Both the position numbers and the translations under genes were made by a program. Positions 26,479 to 37,586 of a DNA stretch of 40,929 bases are shown one piece after another; the stretch's first letter is position 1, and each line of letters starts with the position of its first letter. The notes beneath the pieces are model-generated. The model was not told the origin of the DNA. It ran no database searches and was given only the letters and a program-made list of their open reading frames with translations. Source of the DNA: Mesorhizobium alhagi CCNWXJ12-2 (GTDB taxonomy: Bacteria; Pseudomonadota; Alphaproteobacteria; Rhizobiales; Rhizobiaceae); the NCBI RefSeq assembly GCF_000236565.1, contig NZ_AHAM01000162.1, positions 1 through 40,929 of the forward strand, given 5' to 3'.

Positions 26479-27726
26479 ATGGCTTCGCAGGATGTAGCCG
26501 GGCGGGCTGACAGCTCACTCGCGTCGTATTTCAATGATCCGAAGATCCGCGGGATCGTCTATCAGGTCCTGCTTTTCGTAGCGCTGGTGTTTTTCATCTA
26601 CTGGGTCGTCGGCAACACAGTCGAGAATCTCAGGCGCTCGAACATCTCGTCGGGCTTTGCCTTCCTGAACGGCCGTTCCGGCTTCGACATCAGTCAAAGC
26701 CTGATCTCATTCTCTTCCGATTCACGATATTCGCGCGCGCTGGTCGTCGGACTTCTCAACACGCTGCTTGTGGCCGGGGTCGGCATCGTGACGGCGTCGA
26801 TCATCGGGTTCATCGTCGGCATCGGGCGGCTTTCCAGGAACTGGCTGATCCGCAAGCTCTGCATGGTCTATGTGGAGGTGTTCCGGAACATTCCGCCGCT
26901 TCTCGTCATCTTCTTCTGGTATTTCGGCGTCATCTCGGTGCTGCCTGCGCCGCGCGACAGCATCGCGCTCGGCATTCCGCTTGGCTTCGAGACCTCGTAC
27001 GGTTTCTACGGGCTGGACTACTTCCTGAGCTTCGGCTCGTATCTCAACAATCGCGGCTTCTTCCTGCCGAAGACGATGTGGGGCGAGGGTGCCTGGCTCA
27101 TCGCCGCCGCGATCGTCGTCGCGATCGCCATGGTCTGGTTCGTCGCCCGGAAGGCGCGTCAGCGGCAGGAAGCGACGGGGCAGCAATTCCCGGTGTTCTG
27201 GACTTCGGTGGCGCTGATCATCGGCCTGCCGCTGCTGGCCTTCGCTTTGGCCGGCTTCCCGCTGACGCTGGAATTCCCGACCGCCTCGACCTTCAACCTG
27301 GTCGGCGGCTTCCAGGTCAAGCCGGAGTTCCTGGCGCTCTACCTCGCTCTGTCCTTCTATACAGCGGCGTTCATTGCCGAAATCGTTCGGGCCGGCATTC
27401 TGGGCGTCAACAAAGGCCAGACGGAAGCGTCTTACGCGCTCGGCCTGCGCTCGGGCCAGGCGTTGCGGTTGGTCATCATTCCGCAGGCGATGCGCATCAT
27501 CATTCCCCCGCTGACCAGTCAGTACCTCAACCTCACCAAGAACTCTTCGCTGGCTATAGCCATCGGCTACCCCGACCTGGTGGCCATAGGCGGGACCATC
27601 CTCAACCAGACCGGCCAGTCGATCGAGATCGTCGCCATCTGGATGGTGGTGTATCTCGGCCTCAGCCTTGCCACCTCCGCCTTCATGAACTGGTTCAACG
27701 CCAAGATGGCGCTGGTCGAGAGGTAG
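26479..27726 (+). CDS. aapQ: General L-amino-acid ABC transporter permease AapQ
   Basis: This 415-residue inner-membrane permease is longer than standard His/Glu-type permeases (about 220-250) because of N-terminal helices and an inserted periplasmic/hydrophobic segment (residues ~150-285), as is characteristic of AapQ. The binding-protein-dependent transport signature is seen near the C-terminus: [30 protein letters not shown], the EAA loop that docks the ATPase. A strong AAGGAG ribosome-binding site is present. It pairs with AapM to form the heterodimeric pore. Confidence 0.94.
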   Translation: MASQDVAGRADSSLASYFNDPKIRGIVYQVLLFVALVFFIYWVVGNTVENLRRSNISSGFAFLNGRSGFDISQSLISFSSDSRYSRALVVGLLNTLLVAGVGIVTASIIGFIVGIGRLSRNWLIRKLCMVYVEVFRNIPPLLVIFFWYFGVISVLPAPRDSIALGIPLGFETSYGFYGLDYFLSFGSYLNNRGFFLPKTMWGEGAWLIAAAIVVAIAMVWFVARKARQRQEATGQQFPVFWTSVALIIGLPLLAFALAGFPLTLEFPTASTFNLVGGFQVKPEFLALYLALSFYTAAFIAEIVRAGILGVNKGQTEASYALGLRSGQALRLVIIPQAMRIIIPPLTSQYLNLTKNSSLAIAIGYPDLVAIGGTILNQTGQSIEIVAIWMVVYLGLSLATSAFMNWFNAKMALVER

Positions 27727-27730
27727 GATC

Positions 27731-28888
27731 ATGCAGGAACACGATCTCTCCTACGTCCGCGCCGAAATGGTGAACGCGCAGGCCGCGCCCTTGGGCGAGC
27801 GCGGCCTTGTTCGCTGGCTGCGCATCAACCTGTTCGCTACGCCAGCCGACACCGTCATGACCGTGATAGGCCTCATTGTCCTGGCGCTGGTGCTGCCGCC
27901 ACTAATCAACTGGCTGTTCATCAGCGCGCAATGGACGGGCCCCGACCGCAGCGTCTGCGCGACCGTTTCGCAGGGCGGCGCGCAGCCGGACGGTTGGTCC
28001 GGCGCCTGCTGGGCGTTCGTCAACGCCAAGTTCGAACAGTTCATGGTCGGCCGCTACACGATCTCGGAACGCTGGCGCGTATGGCTGGTGGCCATCATGT
28101 TCGTGGCGTTGCTCGTGCCGCTGATGATCCCGCGCATTCCCTATAAAGGGCTGAACGCCATCGTACTTTTCGGCGTTTTTCCGATCATTGCCTTCGTCCT
28201 GCTCGTGGGCGGCGTCTTCGGCCTGCCCTATGTCGAGACGCAGCTTTGGGGCGGCCTGATGGTTACGCTGGTTCTGTCCTTCGTCGGCATCGCCGTGTCG
28301 TTGCCGCTCGGGATCGTGCTCGCGCTCGGCCGGCGCTCGAAATTGCCGGTGGTCAAGATGGTCTGCGTCATCTTTATCGAAGCCATACGCGGCGTGCCTT
28401 TGGTGACTGTGCTGTTCATGGCGAGCGTCATGCTGCCGTTGTTCCTGCCGGCCGGCATGACCTTCGACAAGTTTCTGCGGGCGTTGATCGGCGTGGCGAT
28501 GTTCGCTTCCGCCTATATGGCCGAGGTGATCCGCGGTGGATTGCAGGCCATCCCGAAGGGCCAGTACGAAGGCGCCGATTCCCTCGGCCTCAGCTATTGG
28601 CAAAAGACCGGACTGATCATCCTGCCGCAGGCGCTCAAGCTTGTCATTCCCGGCATCGTCAACACCTTCATTGGCCTGTTCAAGGACACCAGCCTTGTCT
28701 ACATCATCGGCATGTTCGATCTGCTCGGCATCGTCCGGCAGAATTTCGCCGACGCCGCCTGGGCGTCCGCCCAGACGCCGATGAGCGGACTGGTCTTTTC
28801 CGGCTTCGTGTTCTGGCTCTTCTGCTTCGGTATGTCGCGCTATTCGATCTACATGGAGCGCCGGCTCGATACGGGCCACAAACGTTAG
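27731..28888 (+). CDS. aapM: General L-amino-acid ABC transporter permease AapM
   Basis: This 385-residue inner-membrane permease starts 4 nt after the aapQ stop, with GAGAGGTAGGAT before the ATG. The N-terminal third contains a large Trp- and Cys-containing periplasmic loop (about residues 65-110), typical of AapM. The EAA loop is visible as [30 protein letters not shown]. It forms the pore with AapQ. Overlapping minus-strand open frames are antisense shadows. Confidence 0.94.
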   Translation: MQEHDLSYVRAEMVNAQAAPLGERGLVRWLRINLFATPADTVMTVIGLIVLALVLPPLINWLFISAQWTGPDRSVCATVSQGGAQPDGWSGACWAFVNAKFEQFMVGRYTISERWRVWLVAIMFVALLVPLMIPRIPYKGLNAIVLFGVFPIIAFVLLVGGVFGLPYVETQLWGGLMVTLVLSFVGIAVSLPLGIVLALGRRSKLPVVKMVCVIFIEAIRGVPLVTVLFMASVMLPLFLPAGMTFDKFLRALIGVAMFASAYMAEVIRGGLQAIPKGQYEGADSLGLSYWQKTGLIILPQALKLVIPGIVNTFIGLFKDTSLVYIIGMFDLLGIVRQNFADAAWASAQTPMSGLVFSGFVFWLFCFGMSRYSIYMERRLDTGHKR

Positions 28889-28906
28889 AAAGCAAGGGGA
28901 AGGCCG

Positions 28907-29710
28907 ATGGCCACAGAAAACGCTGTAAGCGCCGAAGAGATCAAGGTCGACATCGGCAAGATGCATATTTCGGAGACGGATGTCGCCATCGACATCGTCA
29001 ACATGCACAAATGGTACGGCGATTTCCATGTCCTGAAGGACATCAATCTGAGGGTGATGCGCGGCGAGCGCATCGTCGTCTGCGGGCCTTCCGGTTCGGG
29101 CAAGTCGACGATGATCCGCTGCATCAACCGGCTGGAGGAACACCAGAAGGGCAAGATTGTCGTCGACGGTAAGGAACTCACCAACGATCTGAAGAAGATC
29201 GACGAGGTCCGCCGCGAAGTCGGCATGGTGTTCCAGCATTTCAACCTGTTTCCGCATCTGACCATCCTGGAAAACTGCACGCTGGCGCCGATCTGGGTGC
29301 GCAAGACGCCGAAGAGGCAGGCGGAAGAGATCGCGATGCACTTCCTGACGCGGGTGAAGATCCCCGAACAGGCCAATAAATACCCAGGTCAGCTTTCGGG
29401 CGGCCAGCAGCAGCGCGTGGCGATCGCGCGTTCGCTGTGCATGAACCCGCGCATCATGCTGTTCGACGAGCCGACCTCGGCGCTCGATCCCGAAATGATC
29501 AAGGAAGTGCTCGAAACCATGGTCGGGCTCGCCGAAGAGGGCATGACGATGATCTGCGTGACCCACGAAATGGGATTTGCCCGCAAGGTCGCGAACCGGG
29601 TGATCTTCATGGACCAGGGCCAGATCGTCGAGCAGAACACGCCGGGCCAGTTCTTCGACAACCCGCAGCACGAGCGTACGAAACTGTTCTTGAGCCAGAT
29701 ATTGCATTGA
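28907..29710 (+). CDS. aapP: General L-amino-acid ABC transporter ATPase AapP
   Basis: This 267-residue cytoplasmic ATPase powers amino-acid import. It has Walker [10 protein letters not shown] (60-68), Q-loop [10 protein letters not shown], signature [15 protein letters not shown], Walker [15 protein letters not shown] and H-loop [12 protein letters not shown] 25-30-residue N-terminal extension precedes the usual MHKWYGDF start, as in other AapP proteins. A strong AAGGGGAAGG ribosome-binding site is present. It is the last gene of aapJQMP; the convergent monooxygenase ends 25 nt away. Confidence 0.96.
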   Translation: MATENAVSAEEIKVDIGKMHISETDVAIDIVNMHKWYGDFHVLKDINLRVMRGERIVVCGPSGSGKSTMIRCINRLEEHQKGKIVVDGKELTNDLKKIDEVRREVGMVFQHFNLFPHLTILENCTLAPIWVRKTPKRQAEEIAMHFLTRVKIPEQANKYPGQLSGGQQQRVAIARSLCMNPRIMLFDEPTSALDPEMIKEVLETMVGLAEEGMTMICVTHEMGFARKVANRVIFMDQGQIVEQNTPGQFFDNPQHERTKLFLSQILH

Positions 29711-29735
29711 TCACAGACAGCGATCGTCCGGAAAC

Positions 29736-30950
29736 TCAGAAATCCGGCGGCTCCCACCCATAGAGCCAGTCGAGGTCGGCGGCGAGTTTTTCGGGCGATC
29801 GGGTTTTTAGCACCAGATTGCGCACGAGGGCCACCGGCCCGGATGCATGCCAGGCGAAGCGGTTGAAGGCGCCGCGCCGCGCGACCTTTTCGACGCGCGG
29901 GCGGCGGGCAGCCTCCCAGGCGGCAAGGCCGCCCGCGAGATCGCGCGGAGAGGCGGCAACGCTGGCTGCAAGCGTCCATGCATCCTCGATAGCCATGGCT
30001 GCACCCTGTGCTGCGAAGGGGGTCATCGCGTGGGCGGCGTCGCCGATGAGCGCTACGCCGGGGGAAGTCCAGGGCGGCCGGCGGTCCACCGTATGGATGG
30101 GCCAGGCGGTCCATGGCCCGGCTTCGTCGGCCAGCCGCGAAAGCACGGGCGCTGTGGCGCGCAATGCGCTTCGGAGCGGCGAGACGTCGACATTGCCGGC
30201 CCATTTTTCGGCAAGTCCCGCTCCCGCAGTAAAGGCGGCAAGATTGATCGCTGCGCCGCCGCGCACCGGATAGGCTATCAGGTGGAAGCCGCTGTGGAGA
30301 AAGGCGGTGACGGTGTCAGCGGGTGTCGCTTCGAGCAACGCCCGGCCGACGGCGCTGTCGGCGGGCAGGGTGGTGCGCCAGGCGACTTCTCCCGAATAAT
30401 GGCTCCGGCGGGATGGGCTGAAATGCGTCCGTACCGCCGAGCGGACGCCGTCTGCCCCGACGAGCAGCAAGCCGCTTGCTTCGCTGCGTCCCGCCTCACC
30501 GACGGTCGTCACCGTGATGCCAGCGCTCGATTGCGCCAGGCTGGCAATGGCCGCGCCTGTGACCAGGCGTATGCCGGACGTCTCATTGGCCCGTGAAAGC
30601 AGCGCGCTTTGCAGGTCGGCGCGGTGAAGCGCGAGGTAGGGCGCTTGCCAGCGCCTTTCTGCCGCCTCGCCGAGCGGCACCCGGGCCAGTTCGGCGAGCG
30701 TTCGGCCATCGCGCAGGGATACGGCATTCGGACGCACGGCGGTTTTCAGCAGCGCAGGCAGCACGCCCAGCCGGTCGAGGATGCGGGTGGCGTTGGGCGA
30801 GAGCTGGATGCCTGCCCCGACTTCTTCCAGTTGCGGCGCGCGCTCGAACACCTGAACGGAAAAGCCGCGCGACGCGAAGGCCAGGGCGGCGGCAAGCCCG
30901 GCAATGCCTGCGCCGGCGATGATGATCTGGTTTTGGGGCGCGCCGTTCAC
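29736..30950 (-). CDS. FAD-dependent monooxygenase (salicylate hydroxylase-like, PHBH fold)
   Basis: This 404-residue group A flavoprotein hydroxylase is expected to use NAD(P)H and O2 to hydroxylate an aromatic or related substrate. The N-terminal FAD motif [10 protein letters not shown], the DG motif [12 protein letters not shown] (contacts FAD and NAD(P)H) and the GD motif [19 protein letters not shown] are all intact. The substrate cannot be named from sequence. The start is a GTG at 30950 with a weak ribosome-binding site, 20 nt after the zf-CHCC stop, so the gene is probably coupled to that short gene upstream. It may be a UbiH-like or catabolic enzyme; no catabolic cluster surrounds it. 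Confidence 0.88.
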   Translation of the reverse strand: MNGAPQNQIIIAGAGIAGLAAALAFASRGFSVQVFERAPQLEEVGAGIQLSPNATRILDRLGVLPALLKTAVRPNAVSLRDGRTLAELARVPLGEAAERRWQAPYLALHRADLQSALLSRANETSGIRLVTGAAIASLAQSSAGITVTTVGEAGRSEASGLLLVGADGVRSAVRTHFSPSRRSHYSGEVAWRTTLPADSAVGRALLEATPADTVTAFLHSGFHLIAYPVRGGAAINLAAFTAGAGLAEKWAGNVDVSPLRSALRATAPVLSRLADEAGPWTAWPIHTVDRRPPWTSPGVALIGDAAHAMTPFAAQGAAMAIEDAWTLAASVAASPRDLAGGLAAWEAARRPRVEKVARRGAFNRFAWHASGPVALVRNLVLKTRSPEKLAADLDWLYGWEPPDF

Positions 30951-30970
30951 CGGACGGCCAAGCGGCCCAA

Positions 30971-31213
30971 TCAGGCGGCGCGGTGGTAAAAACTGCCTTC
31001 CGGCCGAGTCTCATCGGCTTTCAGCGCCTTGTTGAAGCGATAGAGCGTCGAGCAGTAGGGGCAGACAATCTCGGAATCGCCGCCCATGTCCAGGAACACG
31101 TGCGGATGGTCGAAAGGCGGATTGGCGCCGACGCACATGAATTCCTTGACGCCGATTTCGATTACGGGGTGGCCCGCATCGTTCTGGAAGTGGGGAATGG
31201 TGCCGCCAGCCAT
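30971..31213 (-). CDS. zf-CHCC zinc-finger protein, NDUFS6-like complex I accessory factor
   Basis: This 80-residue protein has the CHCC zinc-binding pattern: Cys in [10 protein letters not shown], His in [10 protein letters not shown], and CPYC near the C-terminus, followed by STLYRFN. It is the alphaproteobacterial counterpart of the mitochondrial complex I subunit NDUFS6. The start at 31213 is preferred because AGGAGA stands at the right distance; the ATG directly before it is too close. It is the first gene of a two-gene transcript with the monooxygenase. Together with the NDUFS4-like gene at 6210 it makes two complex I accessory homologues in this window. Confidence 0.9.
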   Translation of the reverse strand: MAGGTIPHFQNDAGHPVIEIGVKEFMCVGANPPFDHPHVFLDMGGDSEIVCPYCSTLYRFNKALKADETRPEGSFYHRAA

Positions 31214-31246
31214 CATTGTCTCCTGTCGCCTGCGCGTCGCGTCATA

Positions 31247-31258
31247 GCAAGCGCTTGC
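31247..31258. promoter_or_regulatory. 12-bp perfect palindrome in the zf-CHCC/ppk divergent region
   Basis: GCAAGCGCTTGC is self-complementary and lies 34 nt upstream of the zf-CHCC start and 118 nt upstream of ppk. It may be an operator for an unknown regulator. No -10/-35 pair is obvious around it. Confidence 0.4.
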
Positions 31259-31375
31259 AGCATAGCCAATCCGTTTGCAAGCCATGTGAAATCAAACTGT
31301 CGCAAAAGCCTGTCAGAAGCTAAGCTGAGCCGGATAACGGCCGAGAGCCATCCGATCAAAGGGCAGCGGTGGAAA

Positions 31376-33577
31376 ATGAACGAGCTAAAACCAGTCCAGT
31401 CCGAATTCACCACGGTCGCGGCTGAGGCCGACGTGTTGGGCAATCCCGACCGCTTCGTCAACCGCGAGTTCTCCTGGCTGCAGTTCAATCGCCGGGTGCT
31501 GGAGGAATCGCTCAATCCGAACCATCCGGCACTGGAGCGCGTACGCTTCCTGTCGATCTCGGCCGACAATCTCGACGAGTTCTTCATGGTCCGCGTCGCC
31601 GGCCTCGCCGGCCAGATTCGCGAGGGCATAACGCTCAGAAGCCCCGACGGGCGGACACCGGAACAGCAACTCGAGCAATTGCTGCTCGAGGTCGGGCGGC
31701 TGCAGGAGGACCAACAGAAAAGCCTGTCGGTTCTGATGAGCCTCCTCAGGAAGGAAGGCATCGAGATCGTCACCGCCGAGGCGATGACCAAAGATGAGAA
31801 GAGCTGGCTGGAAGACCACTTCCTGGAACAGGTTTTTCCGGTCCTGACGCCGCTTTCGATCGACCCGGCACACCCGTTCCCGTTTATTCCAAATCTCGGC
31901 TTCTCGATCGCGCTGCAACTCCGTCACCGTAAGAATAGCGAGCAGATGACAGCGCTCTTGCGCCTGCCGGTCGCGCTCAAGCGCTACATCAGGCTGCCCG
32001 ATCGCAAGGGTGCGGTCCGCTTCATCCCGATCGAGGAAACCGTTGGCGTCTTCATCGGCAAGCTATTCCCAGGCTACGAGGTCAGGGGATCGGGCACTTT
32101 CCGCATCATCCGAGACAGCGATATCGAGGTCGAGGAAGAGGCTGAAGATCTGGTCCGTCTCTTCGAGACGGCGCTGAAGCGCCGGCGGCGCGGCCAAGTG
32201 ATCCGCATCGAGTTCGACGCGCAGATGCCGTGGGAGCTGCGCGACTTCGTGGCTGGCGAACTTGGGGTGTCTGGCAACCGCATCAGCGTTTTGACCGGCC
32301 CGCTGGCGCTCAGCCAGATTTCGGAAATCGTCGCCGTACCGCGCGACGATCTGAAATTCCCTCCCTACAATCCGCGCTTCCCGGAACGCATCCGCGAGCA
32401 TGGCGGCGACTGCTTTGCCGCGATCCGCGAGAAGGACATCATCGTCCATCACCCCTATGAATCCTTCGATGTCGTTGTGCAGTTCGTGCGCCAGGCGTCG
32501 GCCGACCCCGAAGTCGTCGCGATCAAGCAGACGCTCTACCGCACCTCCAACGACAGCCCCATCGTGCGCGCGCTGATAGACGCGGCCGAAGCCGGAAAGT
32601 CGGTGACGGCGCTGGTCGAGCTCAAGGCGCGTTTCGACGAGGAGGCCAACATCCGCTGGGCGCGCGATTTGGAACGCGCCGGCGTGCAGGTAGTGTTCGG
32701 TTTCCTGGAGCTGAAGACCCACTCGAAAATGTCGCTGGTGGTTCGGCGCGAGGACGGCCGCCTGCGCAACTACGTCCATCTAGGCACAGGCAACTACCAC
32801 CCGATCACCGCTCGCATCTACACCGACCTGTCCTTCTTCACCACGGATCCGCAGATCGCCCGTGACGTCGCGCAGCTGTTCAATTTCATCACCGGCTATG
32901 CCGAACCGGCGGGGGAGATGCGCCTTGCGATCTCACCGTTTACGCTGAGGAGCCGCATTCTCCAGCACATTTCGGACGAAATAGCGCATGCGCGCGAAGG
33001 TCATCCGGCGCGCATCTGGATGAAAATGAATTCGCTGGTCGATCCCGTCATCATCGACGCGCTTTACGACGCCAGCCGCGCCGGGGTCGAAATCGACCTT
33101 GCGGTGCGCGGCATTTGCTGTCTCAGGCCGCAAGTCCCCGGCCTGTCGGAAAACATAAGGGTCAAGTCGATCGTCGGGCGCTTTCTCGAGCACAGCCGCA
33201 TCTACTGTTTCGGCAACGGCCATGGCCTGCCGTCGGACGAGGCTATCGTTTATATAAGCTCGGCCGACCTGATGCCGCGCAATCTCGACCGCCGCGTCGA
33301 GACCATGGTGCCGATCACCAACCCGACTGTGCACGAACAGGTACTCGGCCAGATCATGCTCGGCAACATTATGGACAACCAGCAAAGTTTCGAAGTATTG
33401 GCAGACGGTACCTCGCGGCGCGTGACGCTGGACGAGGGCGAAGAGCCGTTCAACGCCCAGGAATATTTCATGACCAATCCTAGCCTTTCGGGACGGGGTG
33501 ACGCGCTGAAGTCGCATGCGCCCAAGCGCATCGCGCAGTACAAGCGCCGCAAGAAATCCGTCGCGTCCGTCGACTGA
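31376..33577 (+). CDS. ppk: Polyphosphate kinase (PPK1 family)
   Basis: This 733-residue enzyme reversibly makes polyphosphate from ATP. The start is the ATG in GGAAAATGAACG, giving the N-terminus [19 protein letters not shown] expected for PPK1. The phosphorylated histidine is His449 ([13 protein letters not shown]) and the second essential histidine is His606 ([11 protein letters not shown]); both are shifted by 14 from E. coli His435 and His592, so the catalytic frame is conserved. A C-terminal tail ends [11 protein letters not shown]. The gene overlaps ppx by one nucleotide (TGATG), so kinase and phosphatase are made together. Confidence 0.97.
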   Translation: MNELKPVQSEFTTVAAEADVLGNPDRFVNREFSWLQFNRRVLEESLNPNHPALERVRFLSISADNLDEFFMVRVAGLAGQIREGITLRSPDGRTPEQQLEQLLLEVGRLQEDQQKSLSVLMSLLRKEGIEIVTAEAMTKDEKSWLEDHFLEQVFPVLTPLSIDPAHPFPFIPNLGFSIALQLRHRKNSEQMTALLRLPVALKRYIRLPDRKGAVRFIPIEETVGVFIGKLFPGYEVRGSGTFRIIRDSDIEVEEEAEDLVRLFETALKRRRRGQVIRIEFDAQMPWELRDFVAGELGVSGNRISVLTGPLALSQISEIVAVPRDDLKFPPYNPRFPERIREHGGDCFAAIREKDIIVHHPYESFDVVVQFVRQASADPEVVAIKQTLYRTSNDSPIVRALIDAAEAGKSVTALVELKARFDEEANIRWARDLERAGVQVVFGFLELKTHSKMSLVVRREDGRLRNYVHLGTGNYHPITARIYTDLSFFTTDPQIARDVAQLFNFITGYAEPAGEMRLAISPFTLRSRILQHISDEIAHAREGHPARIWMKMNSLVDPVIIDALYDASRAGVEIDLAVRGICCLRPQVPGLSENIRVKSIVGRFLEHSRIYCFGNGHGLPSDEAIVYISSADLMPRNLDRRVETMVPITNPTVHEQVLGQIMLGNIMDNQQSFEVLADGTSRRVTLDEGEEPFNAQEYFMTNPSLSGRGDALKSHAPKRIAQYKRRKKSVASVD

Positions 33578-35115
33578 TGATCGCCCAATCCCAGGGCCGG
33601 CTGCAGAATCGCCGGCCGCTGTCGATCATCGACATCGGATCGAACTCGATCCGCCTCGTCATCTATGAGGGCATCGCCCGCTCGCCGACCGTTCTGTTCA
33701 ACGAAAAGATGCTTGCCGGCCTCGGCCGCGGCATCGTTTCGACCGGCAAGCTCGACCCGGAAGCGGTTACCCGCGCCATCGAGGAGTTTCGGCGGTTTCG
33801 CGCTCTTTCGGACCAGGCCGGCGCGGAGGAGCTTCACGTCATCGCCACCGCCGCTGCACGCGAGGCGGTGAACGGCCCCGATTTCATCCATCGCGCCGAA
33901 AAAATCCTCGGCACGGAAATCCGCGTGCTCAGCGGCCGCGAGGAAGCTTACTACTCGGCGCTCGGCGTCATATCCGGCTTCCACCCGGCAGACGGCATCG
34001 CCGGAGACCTCGGCGGCGGCAGCCTGGAACTTGTCGACGTTACCGGCGAAGCCATCGGAGACGGCATTACCCTGCCGCTCGGCGGCCTGAGATTGCAGGA
34101 CATGTCGAAAAACTCGCCAGGCGTCGCAGCCCGGATCGCTCGCGAGGAACTCGCGCGGGCCAGGCTGCTCAAAGCCGGGCAGGGCAGGGTGTTCTATGCT
34201 GTCGGCGGCACATGGCGAAACCTTGCCCGGCTGCACATGAACATGACCGGCTACCCGCTCAACGTCATGCACTATTACGAACTCGGCATCGAAAGCTCGG
34301 CCAGCTTCCTGAAGCAGGTCGCGCGCGGCGATATCGACAAGATGAAGGGCATCGAGGGAATCTCGAAGAACCGCCGCGCGCTGCTCCCCTATGGCGCCGC
34401 CGTGCTGCTGGAGATTATTGCCGCCATGAAGCCGTCGAAGATCGTGGTGTCGGCACTCGGTGTTCGCGAGGGCTTCCTGTTCTCGCTGCTGTCAAAGCAG
34501 GAGCAGCGCCTGGATCCGCTAATCACGGCCTCCGAGGAACTTGCAGTGCTCCGCGCCCGTTCGGTCACGCATGCCCACGAACTGGTACAGTGGACGGGGC
34601 AATCGCTTGCCGCCTTCGGGGTCGAGGAGACCGAAGAGGAGGCGCGGTACCGCCACGCTGCCTGTCTGCTGGCCGATATTGGCTGGGGGGCGCATCCCGA
34701 ATATCGCGGCACGCAGTCGCTGAACATCATAGCGCATGCTTCCTTCATCGGCGTCGATCATCCCGGGCGGGCCTTTCTGGCGCTGTCCAATTTCTATCGC
34801 CATGAAGGGCTGTTCACCGAGGCGGCCGCTTCGGAACTGACCGAGATGGCCACGCCGCGTTATGTCGAGCGGGCACGGTTGCTCGGGGGCCTGCTGCGCG
34901 TCGTCTATTTACTGTCGGCTTCCATGCCCGGCGTCATTCCAAAGCTCAGATGGGAAAGCCGCGCCAACGGCGCCCTGGCTCTGGTCATCCCGGCCAGCCA
35001 TGCGAGCCTGGACGGTGAGCGCCCTGCCGGGCGTCTGGCGCAATTGGGCAAGCTCACCGGGCGCAAGCTCGAACTCGTCGTCGAAGGCGAGCAGGCGATC
35101 TTCGCGGCCAAATAG
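33577..35115 (+). CDS. ppx: Exopolyphosphatase / Ppx-GppA phosphatase
   Basis: This 512-residue enzyme removes terminal phosphate from polyphosphate, and may act on pppGpp. The N-terminal actin-like ATPase fold shows the phosphate-1 motif IIDIGSNSIRLVIY, the catalytic Glu region REEAYYSALGV and GDLGGGSLELV. The C-terminal ~200 residues carry an HD-like domain (RYRHAACLLADIGWGAHPEYR). The start overlaps the ppk stop by one base. The gene ends 15 nt before the convergent DoxX gene. Confidence 0.95.
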   Translation: MIAQSQGRLQNRRPLSIIDIGSNSIRLVIYEGIARSPTVLFNEKMLAGLGRGIVSTGKLDPEAVTRAIEEFRRFRALSDQAGAEELHVIATAAAREAVNGPDFIHRAEKILGTEIRVLSGREEAYYSALGVISGFHPADGIAGDLGGGSLELVDVTGEAIGDGITLPLGGLRLQDMSKNSPGVAARIAREELARARLLKAGQGRVFYAVGGTWRNLARLHMNMTGYPLNVMHYYELGIESSASFLKQVARGDIDKMKGIEGISKNRRALLPYGAAVLLEIIAAMKPSKIVVSALGVREGFLFSLLSKQEQRLDPLITASEELAVLRARSVTHAHELVQWTGQSLAAFGVEETEEEARYRHAACLLADIGWGAHPEYRGTQSLNIIAHASFIGVDHPGRAFLALSNFYRHEGLFTEAAASELTEMATPRYVERARLLGGLLRVVYLLSASMPGVIPKLRWESRANGALALVIPASHASLDGERPAGRLAQLGKLTGRKLELVVEGEQAIFAAK

Positions 35116-35130
35116 CCGGCCAGTCAGGCG

Positions 35131-35532
35131 TCAACTGCGGCGAGCGTCGACTGACAGCGAGCCAGGGCCATGGATTGCGAGCACCAGAAAGCCGCCGGCA
35201 ATGGCGATGTTCTTCATAAGTGCCTGCATGTTCATCAGTACCAGCATCGGATCGTCGCCGCCTTGGCCGTAATGGCCGATATATGCGGCCACAAGGCAGA
35301 AAGCGGCGAGCAGGTAGGCCGCGATCGCGGTCTGGAAACCGACGAGGATGCACAGCCCTGCAATCAGTTCGAAGAGGCCGCTTGCCCACGTCGCCAGGCC
35401 CGGCATCGGCAGGCCGAGCCCGGCGAAATAGCCGGTCGTACCGGCGATGTCGCCGAATTTGGAAAAGCTGGCGAGGATGAACATGGCCGAAAGAAGAATC
35501 CGGCCGACGAGGACGATTTCGCTACCAGTCAT
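35131..35532 (-). CDS. DoxX-family membrane protein (copy 1)
   Basis: This 133-residue protein has four hydrophobic helices: ILLSAMFILASFSKFGDI, SGLFELIAGLCILVGF, IAAYLLAAFCLVAAYIGHYG and NIAIAGGFLVLAI. The SKFGDIAGTTGYFAGLGLPMP segment and the GLCILVGFQT turn match the DoxX family. DoxX-like proteins are linked to membrane redox and oxidative-stress functions in several bacteria, but no reaction is known. GGGGAATCACC precedes the ATG. A close paralogue lies 128 nt upstream on the same strand, so the pair is a tandem duplication. Confidence 0.88.
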   Translation of the reverse strand: MTGSEIVLVGRILLSAMFILASFSKFGDIAGTTGYFAGLGLPMPGLATWASGLFELIAGLCILVGFQTAIAAYLLAAFCLVAAYIGHYGQGGDDPMLVLMNMQALMKNIAIAGGFLVLAIHGPGSLSVDARRS

Positions 35533-35614
35533 GGTGATTCCCCGAATTGCGGATCAGCGAAAAATATCGCCTTTCCTTTTGCGGACGAATCACGGTTCAG
35601 CGAGCGCTGAATGC

Positions 35615-35642
35615 AAAAAGCCCGGGCGAACCCGGGCTTTTC
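35615..35642 (-). terminator. Symmetrical intrinsic terminator between the two DoxX genes
   Basis: The stem AAAAGCCCGGG/CCCGGGCTTTT with a CGAA tetraloop is flanked by A- and T-runs, so it can work in both directions. It lies 18 nt after the stop of the upstream DoxX gene on the minus strand. The two paralogues are therefore probably independent transcripts. Confidence 0.9.
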
Positions 35643-35660
35643 CATGCGAAGCAGAGAAGA

Positions 35661-36086
35661 TCAGCCGCGACGGCCGTCGATCGAAAGCGCTCCGGCGCCG
35701 AACGCGGCAAGCACGGCCAGACCGCCGGCGATCGCCAGATTCTTCTGGAAGAACAGAAGCTGGACCTGGTCGGCAAAGTCGAGATGCGCGATCAGGGTGG
35801 CCGCGATGGTGAAGAGTGCGAGGGCGATCGCGGCGAGCCTCGTCTGAAAGCCGACCAGAATGGCAAGGCCGCCGAAGAGTTCGAGCAGGCCGACCAGAAC
35901 CGCAACAACCGTTGGGAAGGGCAGGCCGATGCTGCCGAACCAGCCGGCCGTCCCGGCGATGCCGGTGAGCTTGGCGTAGCCGGCGAGGATGAAGATCAGC
36001 GAAAGCAGGACGCGCCCGACGGCGATCAGGGCGGCGTTGTTGGCGACGAAGCCGCCCTTGACGACAGCGACATTGGAAGAAGACAT
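35661..36086 (-). CDS. DoxX-family membrane protein (copy 2)
   Basis: This 141-residue paralogue of the next gene has the same four-helix layout: VGRVLLSLIFILAGYAKLTGI, TVVAVLVGLLELFGGLAILVGF, IALALFTIAATLIAHL and IAGGLAVLAAFGAGA. The start MSSSNVAVV at 36086 follows GGAGAG; an upstream in-frame extension is not supported. A small hairpin (GGGAGG/CCTCCC, 36099-36117) stands just upstream of the ribosome-binding site and may affect translation or end the fumC transcript. Shared segments with copy 1 include AGTAGWFGSIGLPFP versus AGTTGYFAGLGLPMP. Confidence 0.88.
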   Translation of the reverse strand: MSSSNVAVVKGGFVANNAALIAVGRVLLSLIFILAGYAKLTGIAGTAGWFGSIGLPFPTVVAVLVGLLELFGGLAILVGFQTRLAAIALALFTIAATLIAHLDFADQVQLLFFQKNLAIAGGLAVLAAFGAGALSIDGRRG

Positions 36087-36188
36087 GCGTGACTCTCCGG
36101 GAGGGTTTGTTCCTCCCCCAGATAAACAAATCCGGCCGTTCACCAAAGCCCGGAATTTGACGACAGATCGTTCACTACAGGAATAGTT

Positions 36189-37586
36189 TCAGCCGGGGCG
36201 CGTCATGTCCTCGGGACGGACCAGCCGGTCATATTCCTCAGCGGTGACGAGCCCTGTGGCAAGCGCCTCCTCGCGCAATGTCGTCCCGTTCTTGTGCGCC
36301 GTCTTGGCGATCTTGGCGGCGTTGTCGTAGCCGATTTTCGGCGCCAGCGCCGTGACCAGCATCAGCGAGCGGTCCAGAGCGGCCTTGATGTTGTCCTCAC
36401 GCGCCTCGATGCCCACGACGCAATTGTCGGTGAACGAAACCGCCGCATCGGCCATCAACTGCACCGACTGCAGGAAATTATAGGCCATCAGCGGATTGTA
36501 GACATTGAGCTCGAAATGGCCCTGGCTGCCGGCGAAGGTGATCGCGGCATGATTGCCGAAAACCTGCACGCAGACCTGCGTCAGCGCCTCGCACTGGGTC
36601 GGGTTGACCTTGCCCGGCATGATCGACGAGCCGGGTTCGTTTTCCGGCAGCGCCAGTTCGCCGAGGCCCGAGCGCGGGCCAGAGCCGAGGAAGCGGATAT
36701 CGTTGGCGATCTTGAACAAAGCGGCGGCTGCGGCGTTGATCGCGCCATGCGAGAACACCATGGAATCGTGCGCGGCCAGCGCCTCGAACTTGTTGGGGGC
36801 GGTGACGAAGGCAAGCCCGGTGATCGCGGCGATGCGCTCGGCGACTTTTTCGGCGAAACCGACCGGAGCGTTGAGGCCGGTGCCGACAGCAGTACCGCCC
36901 TGCGCCAGTTCCATGAGCCCCGGCAGGGTTAGCTCGATCCGCTTTATCGACGAGGCGACCTGCGCGGCGTAGCCGGAAAATTCCTGGCCGAGTGTCAGCG
37001 GCGTAGCGTCCTGCGTGTGGGTGCGACCGATCTTGACGATATCGGCGAATGCTCTGGTCTTCTCCTCCAGGGCTGCATGCAGGTGCCGCAGGGCGGGCAA
37101 CAGGTGGTGAACGATCCGCTCGGCGCAGGCAATGTGCATCGCCGTCGGATAGGTATCGTTCGACGACTGGCTCATATTGACGTGGTCGTTGGGATGCACC
37201 GGCTTTTTCGAGCCCATGACGCCGCCCAGCATTTCGATGGCGCGGTTGGAAATGACCTCGTTGGCGTTCATGTTTGACTGCGTGCCCGAACCGGTCTGCC
37301 ACACCACCAGCGGGAAGTGCTCGTCGAGCTTGCCGTCGATGACTTCCTGCGCCGCCTTCACGATCGTCTCGCCGAGCGCAGGATCAAGCCGGCCGAGTTC
37401 CATATTGGCTTCCGCGGCAGCCCGCTTGACGATACCCAGTGCTCGCACAACCGACAGAGGCTGCTTTTCCCAGCCGATCCTGAAATTGCCGAGCGAGCGC
37501 TCGGCCTGCGCACCCCAGTAGCGGTCGGTGGCGACCTGGATCGGCCCGAACGTGTCGGTTTCGGTTCTGGAATTCTCAGCGCCCAC
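36189..37586 (-). CDS. fumC: Fumarate hydratase class II
   Basis: This ~465-residue iron-independent fumarase converts fumarate to L-malate in the TCA cycle as a cytoplasmic homotetramer. Signatures are [31 protein letters not shown], the active-site His in [15 protein letters not shown], and the family signature [11 protein letters not shown]. The start is a GTG at 37586 in GTGGGCGCTGAG, chosen because GGGAGA stands about 8 nt upstream and because the protein then begins at the usual [12 protein letters not shown] frame extends to a TTG at 37640 without family similarity. It is encoded alone, as is usual. Confidence 0.96.
   Translation of the reverse strand: MGAENSRTETDTFGPIQVATDRYWGAQAERSLGNFRIGWEKQPLSVVRALGIVKRAAAEANMELGRLDPALGETIVKAAQEVIDGKLDEHFPLVVWQTGSGTQSNMNANEVISNRAIEMLGGVMGSKKPVHPNDHVNMSQSSNDTYPTAMHIACAERIVHHLLPALRHLHAALEEKTRAFADIVKIGRTHTQDATPLTLGQEFSGYAAQVASSIKRIELTLPGLMELAQGGTAVGTGLNAPVGFAEKVAERIAAITGLAFVTAPNKFEALAAHDSMVFSHGAINAAAAALFKIANDIRFLGSGPRSGLGELALPENEPGSSIMPGKVNPTQCEALTQVCVQVFGNHAAITFAGSQGHFELNVYNPLMAYNFLQSVQLMADAAVSFTDNCVVGIEAREDNIKAALDRSLMLVTALAPKIGYDNAAKIAKTAHKNGTTLREEALATGLVTAEEYDRLVRPEDMTRPG

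Noticed and set aside
27902..29707. 601-residue minus-strand frame opposite aapM/aapP
   Set aside because: His/Asp/Arg-rich shadow sequence typical of antisense reading of GC-rich genes; aapM and aapP are clear on the other strand.
31297..31314. Two CTGTC motifs upstream of ppk resembling a Pho box
   Set aside because: The spacing is 13 nt instead of the 11 nt expected for PhoB sites, and the right halves do not match CTGTCAT well.
30983..31375. N-terminal extension of ppk to 30983
   Set aside because: It runs across the divergent promoter and the opposite zf-CHCC gene, and lacks any PPK similarity before the ATG at 31376.
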